This document shows positions 9,460-17,567 of a stretch of 64,000 nt of DNA, one piece after another. This stretch comes from Phascolarctobacterium faecium DSM 14760 (GTDB taxonomy: Bacteria; Bacillota; Negativicutes; Acidaminococcales; Acidaminococcaceae), in NCBI RefSeq assembly GCF_003269275.1, contig NZ_QLTS01000001.1, positions 496,001-560,000 of the forward strand, read 5' to 3'. Numbering within the stretch: position 1 is the stretch's first letter; the number at the start of each line of letters is the position of its first letter. The notes beneath the pieces are model-generated. The model had not been told where the DNA came from, searched no databases, and saw only the letters and a list, made by a program, of their open reading frames with translations. The translations under genes were made by a program, and so were the position numbers.

Positions 9460-9561
9460 GTAAAAATTTTAATTCCATGCTTAATTTTCCTAATAATTCA
9501 CAAGTTAGTCACAATCAAATGCCCGACGGTTTTCAAACAGCTTTTTTTACTCTGCCTGTAT

Positions 9562-9582
9562 CACTTTAGTACCAGCCAATAA
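9562..9582 (-). promoter_or_regulatory. second FapR-like half-site upstream of the fapR promoter
   Basis: The 11 bases CTTTAGTACCA at 9564-9574 are identical to the core of the operator at 9401-9411. The other half-arm is degenerate (GCCAATAAA). It lies about 105 bases upstream of the fapR -35, next to the rpmF terminator. It may be an auxiliary FapR site or a remnant. Confidence 0.4.
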
Positions 9583-9589
9583 AAAGCAA

Positions 9590-9620
9590 AAATCCCCGTA
9601 CCGTTAAGGTACGGGGATTT
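9590..9620 (-). terminator. terminator after rpmF
   Basis: A 13-bp perfect stem (9590-9602 with 9608-9620), 5-base loop, followed on the minus strand by TTTTTGCTTTTTATT. It separates the yceD-rpmF transcript from the fapR promoter. Confidence 0.88.
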
Positions 9621-9632
9621 AAAGCTGCAAGA

Positions 9633-9812
9633 TTATTGTTCTTTAACGATAACTTGTTTGCCGTTGTAATAACCACATTCGGGACAAACGCGATGCGGCA
9701 TTTTCATCTCATGACATTGCGGACATTCGACTAAGCCAGGAACTGTAAGTTTCCAGTTCGCACGACGGGAATCGCGGCGAGCTTTGGACATTTTTCTCTT
9801 TGGTACTGCCAT
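9633..9812 (-). CDS. rpmF: 50S ribosomal protein L32
   Basis: A 59-residue basic protein starting MAVPKRKMSKARRDSRR, the usual L32 start. It contains a zinc ribbon with CPQC (C30, C33) and CPEC (C43, C46), i.e. the zinc-binding (C+) form of L32. It is preceded by yceD, as in most bacteria, and has a GAGGAGG-type ribosome site. The terminator at 9590-9620 follows. Confidence 0.96.
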   Translation of the reverse strand: MAVPKRKMSKARRDSRRANWKLTVPGLVECPQCHEMKMPHRVCPECGYYNGKQVIVKEQ

Positions 9813-9847
9813 CTTTGATACACCTCCTCAAGCTAATGAATGTGAAT

Positions 9848-10351
9848 TTAATTTTTGATGAATTGCTTTAATGCCGCCAACCTGGGATCGACTGTGGTAG
9901 TATCACAGCCGCAGTCGCCTTTATTTCTATCGGCGCCGCAGACCGGACACAAGCCCTGACAATCGATCCTGCACAAAGCTTGAAGGGGCTCTGCCAGCAG
10001 GAGACTTTCACGAATCGGTTCCGTCAGATCGACGATATCAGATTCATAAATAAAAGCATCATTTTCGATATTCTCAGCACTTGCCGGATAGAATTTTTCC
10101 AATACTTCAGCCGTACTCTTACCTGTAAAGGCTTTAAGGCAGCGTCCGCAGGTCCTGTTGACCATGGCTTCAACCATAGCTTCCAAAAGCAAAACATCAC
10201 CAGCATTGGATATCGTGCCTTTTACGGTCACCGTTCCTGTCAGCGGAAGATCCGCTTCGGTAATGTTCAATTCTGCTGGTTTCAGTTCATAGGAAAAGTC
10301 TTTTTTACCGACCAGTCTTTTCTTGATTTCTGCGACATTTATCTTTATCAT
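9848..10351 (-). CDS. yceD: YceD/DUF177 protein
   Basis: A 167-residue protein of the DUF177 family, nearly always encoded before rpmF. It has a conserved CGRCL motif in the centre and a Cys-rich tail (CRIDCQGLCPVCG, then GDCGC) that could bind zinc. In plants and E. coli, DUF177 proteins have been linked to 23S rRNA accumulation. Here it heads the yceD-rpmF pair, 35 bases upstream of rpmF. Confidence 0.88.
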   Translation of the reverse strand: MIKINVAEIKKRLVGKKDFSYELKPAELNITEADLPLTGTVTVKGTISNAGDVLLLEAMVEAMVNRTCGRCLKAFTGKSTAEVLEKFYPASAENIENDAFIYESDIVDLTEPIRESLLLAEPLQALCRIDCQGLCPVCGADRNKGDCGCDTTTVDPRLAALKQFIKN

Positions 10352-10417
10352 ATTTCACCAATCGTATCAATTATAGCTATGCTCTAAATCTTTGTCAAGA
10401 AAAAAGCGTAACTTTTA

Positions 10418-11626
10418 TTATAATTTAATGATGCGGCGGCAGATATTCAGAGTATCACGGGCAATGACCAGTTCTTCATTCGTGGGAATCACAAAGATCT
10501 TGACCCGCGCCCTTTTGATACTGATTTCCATCTGTTTACCGCGCAGCTTGTTAAGTTCCGGATCAATACGCGTACCAAGATATTCCAGACCATTACAGAT
10601 CTTATCACGCATAAACGGAGAGTTTTCACCCAGACCTGCTGTAAAGATGATGGCATCAACGCCACCCATGGCAGCAACATAACCGCCAATATATTTTTTG
10701 ACCTTATAAGCAAAAATGTCTATAGCAAGCTGACTGCGTTCATCACCGCGGTTAGCGGCACTTTCCAGATCACGGAAATCACTGGATAGCCCTGAGATAC
10801 CTAAAATACCGCTGCGACGATTCAGATAATCGTCGATCTGCTGTGCATTCATATTTTCTTTTTCCATCAAAAAAGGAATGATAGCAGGGTCGATCTCGCC
10901 GGAACGTGTACCCATGACAAGTCCTTCCAACGGTGTGTACCCCATGCTGGTATCAATGGATTTACCATATTTGATCGCAGCAATGCTGGCGCCATTACCC
11001 AAATGACAGGTAATAAAACGCAGGTCGCTCATATGCTCGCCCATCATTTCGGCCGCCTGCTGGGCTACATATTTATGGGAAGTTCCATGGAAGCCATAGC
11101 GGCGCAGTCCGTATTTGACATACATTTCGTAAGGCAGGCCATACAAATAGGCAACCTTTGGCATAGTCTGATGGAACGCCGTATCAAAAACAGCTACCTG
11201 AGGAGTATTATACATCAGGCGCATACAGGCTTTGATACCATACAGGTTCGGCGGATTGTGCAGCGGCGCAATCTCAGCGCAGGCCTCGATCCCGTTCAAA
11301 ACATCATCGCTGATCAGTACCGAATCGGTAAAGCGTTCGCCGCCGTGCACTACACGGTGGCCAACAGCATCGATTTCATCCATACTGTCAATAACGCCAT
11401 ATTCTTCATTAGTCAGAGCATCCAGCGCCATCTGGATGCCAACGGAATGGTCAGGTATCTCGGCGCTGATATCTACTGTGTATTTGCCCGTAGGCGTGTG
11501 TTTGAGAACAGAACCTTCCATACCGATCCGTTCGATCAGACCTTTGGCCAGCACCTGCTCGCCGTTCATATTAAGAAGCTGATATTTAATTGAGGAGCTA
11601 CCGCAGTTGACAACGAAAATAATCAC
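10418..11626 (-). CDS. ackA: acetate kinase
   Basis: A 402-residue enzyme interconverting acetate + ATP and acetyl phosphate + ADP. The N-terminal phosphate-binding motif is [25 protein letters not shown] and [12 protein letters not shown] are the other acetate-kinase signatures, and [13 protein letters not shown] lies near the C-terminus. The GTG at 11626 is chosen because GGAGG lies 6 bases upstream. The usual partner pta is not adjacent. It is divergent from tmcAL, another acetate-using enzyme. Confidence 0.96.
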   Translation of the reverse strand: MIIFVVNCGSSSIKYQLLNMNGEQVLAKGLIERIGMEGSVLKHTPTGKYTVDISAEIPDHSVGIQMALDALTNEEYGVIDSMDEIDAVGHRVVHGGERFTDSVLISDDVLNGIEACAEIAPLHNPPNLYGIKACMRLMYNTPQVAVFDTAFHQTMPKVAYLYGLPYEMYVKYGLRRYGFHGTSHKYVAQQAAEMMGEHMSDLRFITCHLGNGASIAAIKYGKSIDTSMGYTPLEGLVMGTRSGEIDPAIIPFLMEKENMNAQQIDDYLNRRSGILGISGLSSDFRDLESAANRGDERSQLAIDIFAYKVKKYIGGYVAAMGGVDAIIFTAGLGENSPFMRDKICNGLEYLGTRIDPELNKLRGKQMEISIKRARVKIFVIPTNEELVIARDTLNICRRIIKL

Positions 11627-11675
11627 AGTTTTCCTCCATTTGTGCAAAATTTAGCTTGCGCTCATAGCACGTTTT

Positions 11676-11704
11676 ATTATATCATATAGTATACACTATT
11701 TAAA
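11676..11704 (-). promoter_or_regulatory. probable ackA promoter
   Basis: On the minus strand a perfect -10 TATAAT (11676-11681) stands 17 bases from a weak -35 (TTTAAA, 11699-11704), about 50 bases before the ackA GTG. The -35 match is poor, so the start site is tentative. Confidence 0.45.
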
Positions 11705-11747
11705 TGATAATCGCTAGTATAAACATTATAAATGAGGGAGAATATGA

Positions 11748-12965
11748 ATGAGCAAAGCAATAGGAATCGTAGCAGAATATAATCCTTTCCACAACGGCCA
11801 CGCCCATCATCTGCGCGAAGCAAAGCGGATAGCCGGCAACAGGCCTGTCATTGCCGCTATGAGCGGCAGCCTTGTACAGCGCGGCTTGCCTGCCCTGACT
11901 GACAAATGGACCCGTGCCAGAATGGCCGTTTTAGGCGGCGTTGACCTTGTTTTAGAGCTGCCGACAGTTTTCACCTGCCGCAGTGCGGAATTTTTTGCTG
12001 CAGGAGCTGTAAAATTACTGGCTGCTACCGGGATGGTATCGCATCTTGCTTTTGGTGCGGAAGCAGCCAATTCGCAGCAGCTGATGCTGACCGCAGAATT
12101 TTTGAACGAACCTGTTTTTCAGGATGCACTGCATCATTATCTGGATGAAGGGCACAGTTATGCCAAGTCTTTAGAGCTTACGCTGGCGGAAGACCCTTCC
12201 ATGCTGACGATTGCTGAACATCCTAACAATATCCTGGCTTTAGAATATTGCCGCCAGCTTCTGCACGGCGGTTACGAGATCGAACCTGTCGTCGTTAAAC
12301 GCCGCGGCAGCGGCTATAAAGATAAAACCATCAACGGGCCTATTGCCGGCGCAACAGCCATTCGTGAGCATTATCGCGGCTATGGCATCGATGAAGCGCT
12401 GCTCAGCACAGTTCCGGCAACTACAGCCCAGCTGCTGCGTGAGGCAGATCTTCAGCACCGAATGGATATCAGTGATAAAATTCTGAACCATCTGCTTTTA
12501 TACAAGCTGCGTTCTTTGACACCGGCCCAAATAGCCGCAGCCTGCCAATGCAGCGAAGGATTGGAAAACCGTCTGGCAGAAGCTGCTTCCTGCACTACAT
12601 TCCAAGACGTAGTCAGCGCCACAGTTACCAAACGTTATCCCGCTTCACGTGTCAGAAGACTGCTGATGCAGCTTTTACTGCAGCAGTATCGCGCTATGTT
12701 CGATAATGCCAAAGACCCAGCTTACATCCGTGTTCTGGCCTTTAACGACCGCGGCCGCGAACTGTTGAAAGAAATGCAGGATTCTGCTCAGCTGCCTGTA
12801 ATTATCAAACTGGGCCGCAACGTCTTGGAAAAATACGGAGAGAAAGTCGAGCAGCAGCTTTCCGTTGATATTGCGGCAACTAATCTGCTGACACTTTTGC
12901 AAAAGAACCACCAACCACAATACAACAACGATTATACTGTCTCTCCGATCTATATTCAAAAATAA
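11748..12965 (+). CDS. tmcAL: tRNA(Met) cytidine acetate ligase TmcAL
   Basis: A 405-residue nucleotidyltransferase-fold protein (formerly YlbM). The motif EYNPFHNGHAHHL near the N-terminus is the ATP-binding HxGH-type site, and YLDEGHSYAKS and LAVEYCRQL-like segments match the family. TmcAL makes acetyl-AMP from acetate and ATP and acetylates the wobble cytidine (ac4C34) of elongator tRNA-Met. The ATG at 11748 has GAGGGAG upstream; another ATG at 11744 is out of frame. It ends at a bidirectional terminator. Confidence 0.93.
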   Translation: MSKAIGIVAEYNPFHNGHAHHLREAKRIAGNRPVIAAMSGSLVQRGLPALTDKWTRARMAVLGGVDLVLELPTVFTCRSAEFFAAGAVKLLAATGMVSHLAFGAEAANSQQLMLTAEFLNEPVFQDALHHYLDEGHSYAKSLELTLAEDPSMLTIAEHPNNILALEYCRQLLHGGYEIEPVVVKRRGSGYKDKTINGPIAGATAIREHYRGYGIDEALLSTVPATTAQLLREADLQHRMDISDKILNHLLLYKLRSLTPAQIAAACQCSEGLENRLAEAASCTTFQDVVSATVTKRYPASRVRRLLMQLLLQQYRAMFDNAKDPAYIRVLAFNDRGRELLKEMQDSAQLPVIIKLGRNVLEKYGEKVEQQLSVDIAATNLLTLLQKNHQPQYNNDYTVSPIYIQK

Positions 12966-12982
12966 TAAAGCAACAAAACAAA

Positions 12983-13008
12983 AAGCCTTCCGCTTGAGCG
13001 GAAGGCTT
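12983..13008. terminator. bidirectional terminator between tmcAL and the coiled-coil gene
   Basis: A 12-bp perfect stem (12983-12994 with 12997-13008) with A-run before and a T-run (TTTTTTT) after. It can stop tmcAL on the plus strand and the 13025-13633 gene on the minus strand. Confidence 0.85.
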
Positions 13009-13024
13009 ACTTTTTTTCAAAAGC

Positions 13025-13633
13025 TTATTCTTCGTCTTCTTCCTCTTCCATCGCCAGAAGTTCCATATCACGCTGAGGGCGTGAAGACATAACGCTTTCA
13101 CGTTCAGCATTAACGGAAGCGCGGTTATCGTTTACAGCCTGCAAAGCGGACTGCAGACTACCGCTCAAATAGCCAAGCATATCATCGGCATATTGCAACA
13201 CATCGTGTTTTACACGCTCAACATAAGCATCAGCTTCGTCTTTCATTTCCTGCTGATTACGCAAAGCAGTACTCTTTACATCTTCAGCAAAGGCTTCTGC
13301 CTGTTTGGAAATTTCCTCCTGACGCATTAGTCTTTCAGATTCGGATTTTGCCAATTCTAAAATACGGTCAGCTTCGGTTTTAGCCTGCAAAACAATATTG
13401 TCAGCTTCTTCATGAGCTTTGGTGACGATTGCTTTTTGTTCTTCAAGCAGTCTGGTAGCGCTTTTGACTTCTTTGGGAATCGCTTCCTTCAAATCATCCA
13501 GGATACCCGCCAAATCGCTCTCTTCGATAATGATCTTATCAGTAAGAGGTATACGGTTAGCCTCAGAAATAAGGTTATACATTTCATCAAAAATTCTGTC
13601 CAAAGTCGCACTTGTACTTCTATCAATCATCAT
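13025..13633 (-). CDS. coiled-coil protein, function unknown
   Basis: A 202-residue, highly charged protein that is almost entirely helical. A heptad-rich stretch from about 60 to 150 is rich in Glu, Ala and Lys, with no membrane segment or catalytic motif seen. Similar proteins are often auto-annotated as 'ATP synthase subunit B-like' or DivIVA-like because of the coiled coil; I see no firm evidence for either. The C-terminus is very acidic (EEEEDEE). It is downstream of coaD (22 bases away), and the pair rsmD-coaD-coiled coil is probably one conserved cluster. The ATG at 13633 (AGAGG upstream) is preferred to a TTG at 13642. Confidence 0.6.
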   Translation of the reverse strand: MMIDRSTSATLDRIFDEMYNLISEANRIPLTDKIIIEESDLAGILDDLKEAIPKEVKSATRLLEEQKAIVTKAHEEADNIVLQAKTEADRILELAKSESERLMRQEEISKQAEAFAEDVKSTALRNQQEMKDEADAYVERVKHDVLQYADDMLGYLSGSLQSALQAVNDNRASVNAERESVMSSRPQRDMELLAMEEEEDEE

Positions 13634-13655
13634 CAAACTCAACCTCTTTCTAATA

Positions 13656-14144
13656 TTATTCTTTGCTTATAACAAGGCTTTTGATCCGATCTTCCACACA
13701 TTCAGGAACAAGACCATGGATACAACCGCCAAAGGTTGCCAATTCTCTTATTCCAGAGGAACTTAGGAAAGAGTAATTAGCATTAGTCATAATAAAGACT
13801 GTTTCTAAGTTATTGTCTATTTTTTTTATGAGCAGAGCGCGCTGAAATTCATATTCAAAATCAGAAAACGCACGTAAGCCCCTTACAATAAAAGGAGCTT
13901 TTTCCTGCCTGCAGAATTCATTTAAAAGACCGGAAAAACAGGTTACTCTGGCATTAGGGATATGTTTTGTCGCATCCCTGAGCATTTCTACCCTTTCCTC
14001 CATGGTGAACATTGCTTTATCTTTACCCGGATTATGAAAAACGCTGATAATGATCTCGTCAAACATTTGGCTCGCCCGTTCAAAAATATCGAGGTGGCCA
14101 TTAGTAACCGGGTCAAAACTACCCGGACAGATCGCTCTACGCAC
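13656..14144 (-). CDS. coaD: phosphopantetheine adenylyltransferase
   Basis: A 162-residue enzyme for the fourth step of coenzyme A synthesis (4'-phosphopantetheine + ATP to dephospho-CoA). The nucleotidyltransferase motif CPGSFDPVTNGHLDI carries the HxGH-type site (NGH), and the second ATP motif is SFLSSSGIREL. Length matches CoaD. It commonly follows rsmD, as here (minus strand, 128-base gap). Confidence 0.96.
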   Translation of the reverse strand: MRRAICPGSFDPVTNGHLDIFERASQMFDEIIISVFHNPGKDKAMFTMEERVEMLRDATKHIPNARVTCFSGLLNEFCRQEKAPFIVRGLRAFSDFEYEFQRALLIKKIDNNLETVFIMTNANYSFLSSSGIRELATFGGCIHGLVPECVEDRIKSLVISKE

Positions 14145-14272
14145 TGTTTAACCTCCTAGAAGCTGCAACGCAGTCTGGTCATAAATTCAATTATCTTGTT
14201 CCTTATTCGACGTACGTTTCTGTATTCCTGCTATTTTTTTACAAATTTATTTTATTATTTTACAACATTTTA

Positions 14273-14830
14273 TTATACTTTGGCAAATCTTATAAACGAA
14301 AGTAAAGTTTCACCATAGGGTTCCTGACGCACAAGCTCAAAGCACGCTGCCAGCACGCCTATTTCATCGTGCTTCGAATGTTCGATGATCAGATAGCCTC
14401 CGTCTTCAAGTACTTGAAAGTGTTCCATTTTCTGCAGAACTTTCTGAACCCAGCCTTTATTATAGGGAGGATCGCAGAATGCAAAATCAAATTTTAATCC
14501 CTGATGATGCAGATGTTCGATAATATTTACCGCGCTGCCTTTGAGAACCTGAACATCAGCCTCCGCCCGGCATTTAACGATGTTGCTTTGTACCAGGCGC
14601 AGCGATTCCCGGCTTTCATCGACAAAAGTAACCGCAGCAGCGCCGCGGCTCCACGACTCCAACCCCAGATTACCTGTTCCGGCAAACATATCCAACACAC
14701 GTGCGCCAATAATTTTAGTGCCAATAATATTAAACAGAGATTCTTTGACCCTGTCAGCCGTGGGACGTACGTCCATATTCTTTGGCACAGTCAATTTCAG
14801 CCCCCGTGCCTTTCCCGTAATTATCCGCAT
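14273..14830 (-). CDS. rsmD: 16S rRNA (guanine966-N2)-methyltransferase
   Basis: A 185-residue SAM-dependent methyltransferase. It begins MRIITGKARGLKLTVP, the RsmD hallmark with the RPTADRVKESLFNII segment following. The SAM-binding loop is DMFAGTGNLGLE and the catalytic motif is CDPPY. It methylates G966 of 16S rRNA. The rsmD-coaD order is common in bacteria. The 128 bases between it and coaD are AT-rich and hold nothing else I can support. Confidence 0.94.
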   Translation of the reverse strand: MRIITGKARGLKLTVPKNMDVRPTADRVKESLFNIIGTKIIGARVLDMFAGTGNLGLESWSRGAAAVTFVDESRESLRLVQSNIVKCRAEADVQVLKGSAVNIIEHLHHQGLKFDFAFCDPPYNKGWVQKVLQKMEHFQVLEDGGYLIIEHSKHDEIGVLAACFELVRQEPYGETLLSFIRFAKV

Positions 14831-14858
14831 TCAAAAAACTCCGTATCTGTAATATAAT
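14830..14858 (+). promoter_or_regulatory. probable promoter of the first DUF4127 gene
   Basis: A -35-like TTCAAA (14830-14835) and a perfect -10 TATAAT (14853-14858) are 17 bases apart, 32 bases before the ATG at 14891 and overlapping the start of divergent rsmD. Confidence 0.6.
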
Positions 14859-14890
14859 AAATATAACAAGAACGGCAAAGGAGACAGCCT

Positions 14891-16543
14891 ATGAACAAGA
14901 AAAAATTTATTCTGCTCGCATTACTGCTGCTCTGCGCCTATTTTTATGAATTATTCGGCGGTATGCCTGCAACTGTCCCATTTGCGCCTCAGCCTGTAAA
15001 AGCCGATACTTCGCTGCTGCTGGCTCCGTTAGACAGCCGCCCTCCCTGCAGCGCTATGGTCAGAAAACTGGGAGCACTGGCTTCTATCAACGTAATTACA
15101 CCGCCGCAAGAACTTCTTGACAATTATAACACACCTGCTGATAAAGAAAAACTGTTTGCCTGGCTGAAAAATGAAATGCCGCAGCATCCAGCCGCAATTT
15201 TATCAGCTGATCTTTTAGTACACGGCAGTCTGCTGGGCTCACGCGTACCTTTAGGAACAATTAACGATGAAGAAAAGTTTTTGACTTTCGTAAACAAACA
15301 GCATGCTCTCAACCCACAAATCGATATGGTGTTTTTTTCCGTCATTCCAAGATTGCTGGTCAGCGATCAGCTTATACCGGACAGCTGGTATCAATGGCAT
15401 CTGATGCGTTATGCAACATTAAAGGATATGGCAGAAACATTCGGCGATCCTTACTTTACCAGGCAGCTGCTGGCGATCGATGCACGCATACCGGATGATA
15501 TTAAAACGAAGTACAGCAGTCTGTATGCCGATAACGACAGTTTTAACAAAAAACTGGTCCAGCTGGCACGCGCAGACGGTCTGACTTTGGCTATAGGGCA
15601 GGACGACGCCCAGCCATTCGGGCTTCCTAATCGTAATGCTAATCATGCGCTGGCATATATGAAACATGCAGATTTAGGTTCCAGCGGGCTTATTACAAGT
15701 GGAGCTGATGAAATATCAGTTTTACTGCTGACCAGATATTATAATAAACTGTATAATTACAAGCCACGCATTTTTGTAGAGTATTCCTCGCCTAAAGTCG
15801 CAGCTAAAATCATGCCCTATATGCCCTGTTCTGTTGACGCAAGCATCCGGGACAAAATAAATTTTATCGGCGGTCAGCTTACAGATGATGCTGCTGTCGC
15901 CGACTTTATTTTATTCGTACACTGCGGCGACGCCGACAATCAGCCTAATAAAGCTATGCTGCAAAAACTTAAACCCCTGCTTATATCAGACCGCCACATT
16001 GCGCTGGTTGATCTTACGGCCAACTATACTGAAAACGAACTTTTAATACCTAAGCTTTTGGAGGCTAAAGTACCGCTCAGCAGGCTGGCAGCTTTTTCAG
16101 GCTGGAATACTTTAAGTAATTCACTGGGAACCGCGCTTAGTCAAGCAACATTATTTACCGGCCAGCTGCACCGATTACCGCAATCAGAACATCCGTCACT
16201 GTATGCCCAAAATCTGAACTTCACAGTTGAACGTTTACTTGATGATTATGCCTATCAGAAATTAATGCATGCACAGTTAACTACATTACTGAAACTGAAA
16301 GGCTATAAGCCAACTGATTTGGGAGACAACAAGTTTTTTGCAGAAACGCTTATTCGTGGCTTTTTACAGCGTCAAAAGATTCAGCTTCTATATGGAGACC
16401 TTGGCCGTACACCTTTTTATCGCAATAACGACAGCAATTATTATTTAACAGGTATCGACATCAATGTAAACCTGCCCTGGGCACGTATTTTCGAAATCAA
16501 TCTTGATACAAACTGCAGTTTTGGGGAAAACCACAGACAGTGA
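14891..16543 (+). CDS. DUF4127 family protein (first copy), exported
   Basis: A 550-residue protein with an N-terminal membrane/signal segment (about 5-20) and no lipobox. The domain start LLAPLDSRPPCS and the segments AAILSADLLVHGSLLGSR, DDAQPFG and FSGWNTLSNSLGTALSQ are shared with a second DUF4127 protein at 46061-47650. The C-terminus PWARIFEINLDTNCSF also matches that paralog (PWNRLFEIDVEL). The family has no assigned function. The conserved Asp/Arg pairs and Gly-rich turns suggest an enzyme, but I cannot name a reaction. It stands alone, followed by about 350 bases with no annotated gene. Confidence 0.75.
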   Translation: MNKKKFILLALLLLCAYFYELFGGMPATVPFAPQPVKADTSLLLAPLDSRPPCSAMVRKLGALASINVITPPQELLDNYNTPADKEKLFAWLKNEMPQHPAAILSADLLVHGSLLGSRVPLGTINDEEKFLTFVNKQHALNPQIDMVFFSVIPRLLVSDQLIPDSWYQWHLMRYATLKDMAETFGDPYFTRQLLAIDARIPDDIKTKYSSLYADNDSFNKKLVQLARADGLTLAIGQDDAQPFGLPNRNANHALAYMKHADLGSSGLITSGADEISVLLLTRYYNKLYNYKPRIFVEYSSPKVAAKIMPYMPCSVDASIRDKINFIGGQLTDDAAVADFILFVHCGDADNQPNKAMLQKLKPLLISDRHIALVDLTANYTENELLIPKLLEAKVPLSRLAAFSGWNTLSNSLGTALSQATLFTGQLHRLPQSEHPSLYAQNLNFTVERLLDDYAYQKLMHAQLTTLLKLKGYKPTDLGDNKFFAETLIRGFLQRQKIQLLYGDLGRTPFYRNNDSNYYLTGIDINVNLPWARIFEINLDTNCSFGENHRQ

Positions 16544-16695
16544 AACAGCTTTGCCAACATTTAGTAAATAAATAAAAGCAGAATGTCGGCTTTTTTCTTT
16601 GACAAGAGCATGATATCATAATTGATAAACAAGAAGTCACCATTAATAGCTACAACAATATAGCTTAACTTTTGAAATAAAGAAGGGTTTATTTT

Positions 16696-16776
16696 ATGAT
16701 TTCTCTTTCAAGACTGATCATTTATGTTTTTATATTATGGTTTTGTTATATGGCGTATCTGGTAAAATTCAGATAG
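16696..16776 (+). CDS. possible 26-residue membrane peptide
   Basis: In the 352-base stretch between the DUF4127 gene and tRNA-Pro, an ATG at 16696 opens a 26-codon frame ending in TAG. AGAAGGG lies 9 bases upstream. The peptide is one hydrophobic helix (IIYVFILWFCYMAYLV) with basic residues at both ends (SR and KFR). A perfect TTGACA hexamer is at 16599-16604 without a good -10. It could be a small membrane protein or chance; I do not recognise it. Confidence 0.3.
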   Translation: MISLSRLIIYVFILWFCYMAYLVKFR

Positions 16777-16861
16777 CTATTTGAAAAGAAACACTATGGG
16801 AAATTTTTTCACTGCTCCAGCAAAAATCACTTTAAATACTTCCTTTAAAACAAAATAAAAA

Positions 16862-16884
16862 AGCCGCAGATACGCTCTGCGGCT
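16862..16884 (-). terminator. terminator of tRNA-Pro
   Basis: A 9-bp stem (16862-16870 with 16876-16884), followed on the minus strand by a T-run. It lies 12 bases beyond the 3' end of the tRNA. Confidence 0.85.
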
Positions 16885-16895
16885 AACTTTTTAAG

Positions 16896-16972
16896 TGGTC
16901 GGGGCGGCGAGATTCGAACTCACGGCCTCTTGTACCCGAAACAAGCGCGCTACCAAACTGCGCCACGCCCCG
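16896..16972 (-). tRNA. tRNA-Pro (anticodon CGG)
   Basis: A 77-base cloverleaf with acceptor stem CGGGGCG pairing CGCCCCG, D-arm GGCGCAG...GCGC, anticodon stem CTTGT/ACAAG with loop TTCGGGT, and T-arm with GTTCGAATC. The anticodon is CGG, reading CCG (Pro). The CCA end is encoded. It is a single gene with its own promoter and terminator. Confidence 0.96.
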
Positions 16973-17004
16973 ACTTAAGTTACATCACTTACTGCAACGT
17001 AAAT

Positions 17005-17033
17005 ATTATATAAAATAACAAATAGTTTGTCAA
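17005..17033 (-). promoter_or_regulatory. tRNA-Pro promoter
   Basis: On the minus strand TTGACA (17028-17033) and TATAAT (17005-17010) are both consensus and spaced by 17 bases, about 33 bases before the mature 5' end of the tRNA. This is one of the strongest promoters in the window. Confidence 0.85.
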
Positions 17034-17058
17034 TGATATTTTTTATATTTTTAAAATA

Positions 17059-17088
17059 AAAAGCTTCCCTGCTGCCAGAGAAGCTTTT
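17059..17088 (-). terminator. terminator after the DnaA-domain-I-like gene
   Basis: A 9-bp stem (17059-17067 with 17080-17088) lies just after the stop of the 17095-17430 gene, with TTTATTTTAAAAA following on the minus strand. Confidence 0.7.
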
Positions 17089-17094
17089 CAGACA

Positions 17095-17430
17095 TCAGCC
17101 TTGTGTAACTACACGAATATTAGTAACGTTGAATGCTTCTGCGATAGCAGGCAGGCATTCGCGTTCGATATTAGTACGGTGCAGCTCATTATCGGCGACC
17201 AGCATGATCCTCGGTCCGCTCAAATTGATATTATGCACATTACTGATCAAGCGTTTGAAACTGTCTTCTCCCAAGCTCTCTTTCAATTTGGCAAGGCCTT
17301 CCATCAGATACGGCTTTTCTTTAGCCATACGCTGTTCCAGCGGAGTAAACGGAACTGTAACTACACGCGCATCTTTAGCCAGTACAAAATTTTCCTCATG
17401 CTCGCCTGGTACTACTAAGTCATCTCTCAT
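17095..17430 (-). CDS. small protein resembling DnaA N-terminal domain
   Basis: A 111-residue protein. Residues about 48-108 (from LKESLGEDSFKRLI through MLVADNELHRTNIERECLPAIAEAF) follow the pattern of DnaA domain I: an L...SF helix, an L.G..+ strand, an (A/P)NE..R motif, then an E...L..I helix. No AAA+ or DNA-binding domain follows, so it would be a free-standing domain I. In DnaA this domain binds partner proteins and self-associates. The first ~45 residues are not recognised. The assignment rests on pattern only; a strong ribosome site (GAAGGAGGG) precedes the ATG. Confidence 0.45.
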   Translation of the reverse strand: MRDDLVVPGEHEENFVLAKDARVVTVPFTPLEQRMAKEKPYLMEGLAKLKESLGEDSFKRLISNVHNINLSGPRIMLVADNELHRTNIERECLPAIAEAFNVTNIRVVTQG

Positions 17431-17486
17431 GGTTTTCCCTCCTTCACTGCCTAATTGTTACAGAATTATTATAAATTATTGACGAT

Positions 17487-17516
17487 TTGCAGTCAAGCCG
17501 GCAGGATTATTATAAC
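17487..17516 (+). promoter_or_regulatory. probable mscL promoter
   Basis: TTGCAG (17487-17492) and TATAAC (17511-17516) are 18 bases apart, 51 bases upstream of the mscL ATG. Confidence 0.45.
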
Positions 17517-17567
17517 TTAAAGCGAATATATATAAAATATTTTGAATTTATGATGGGAGTTGTTAAT

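Noticed and set aside
16574-16596. Weak hairpin AAAAGC...GCTTTT after the first DUF4127 gene
   Set aside because: The stem is only about six A/T-rich pairs; too weak to call a terminator with confidence.
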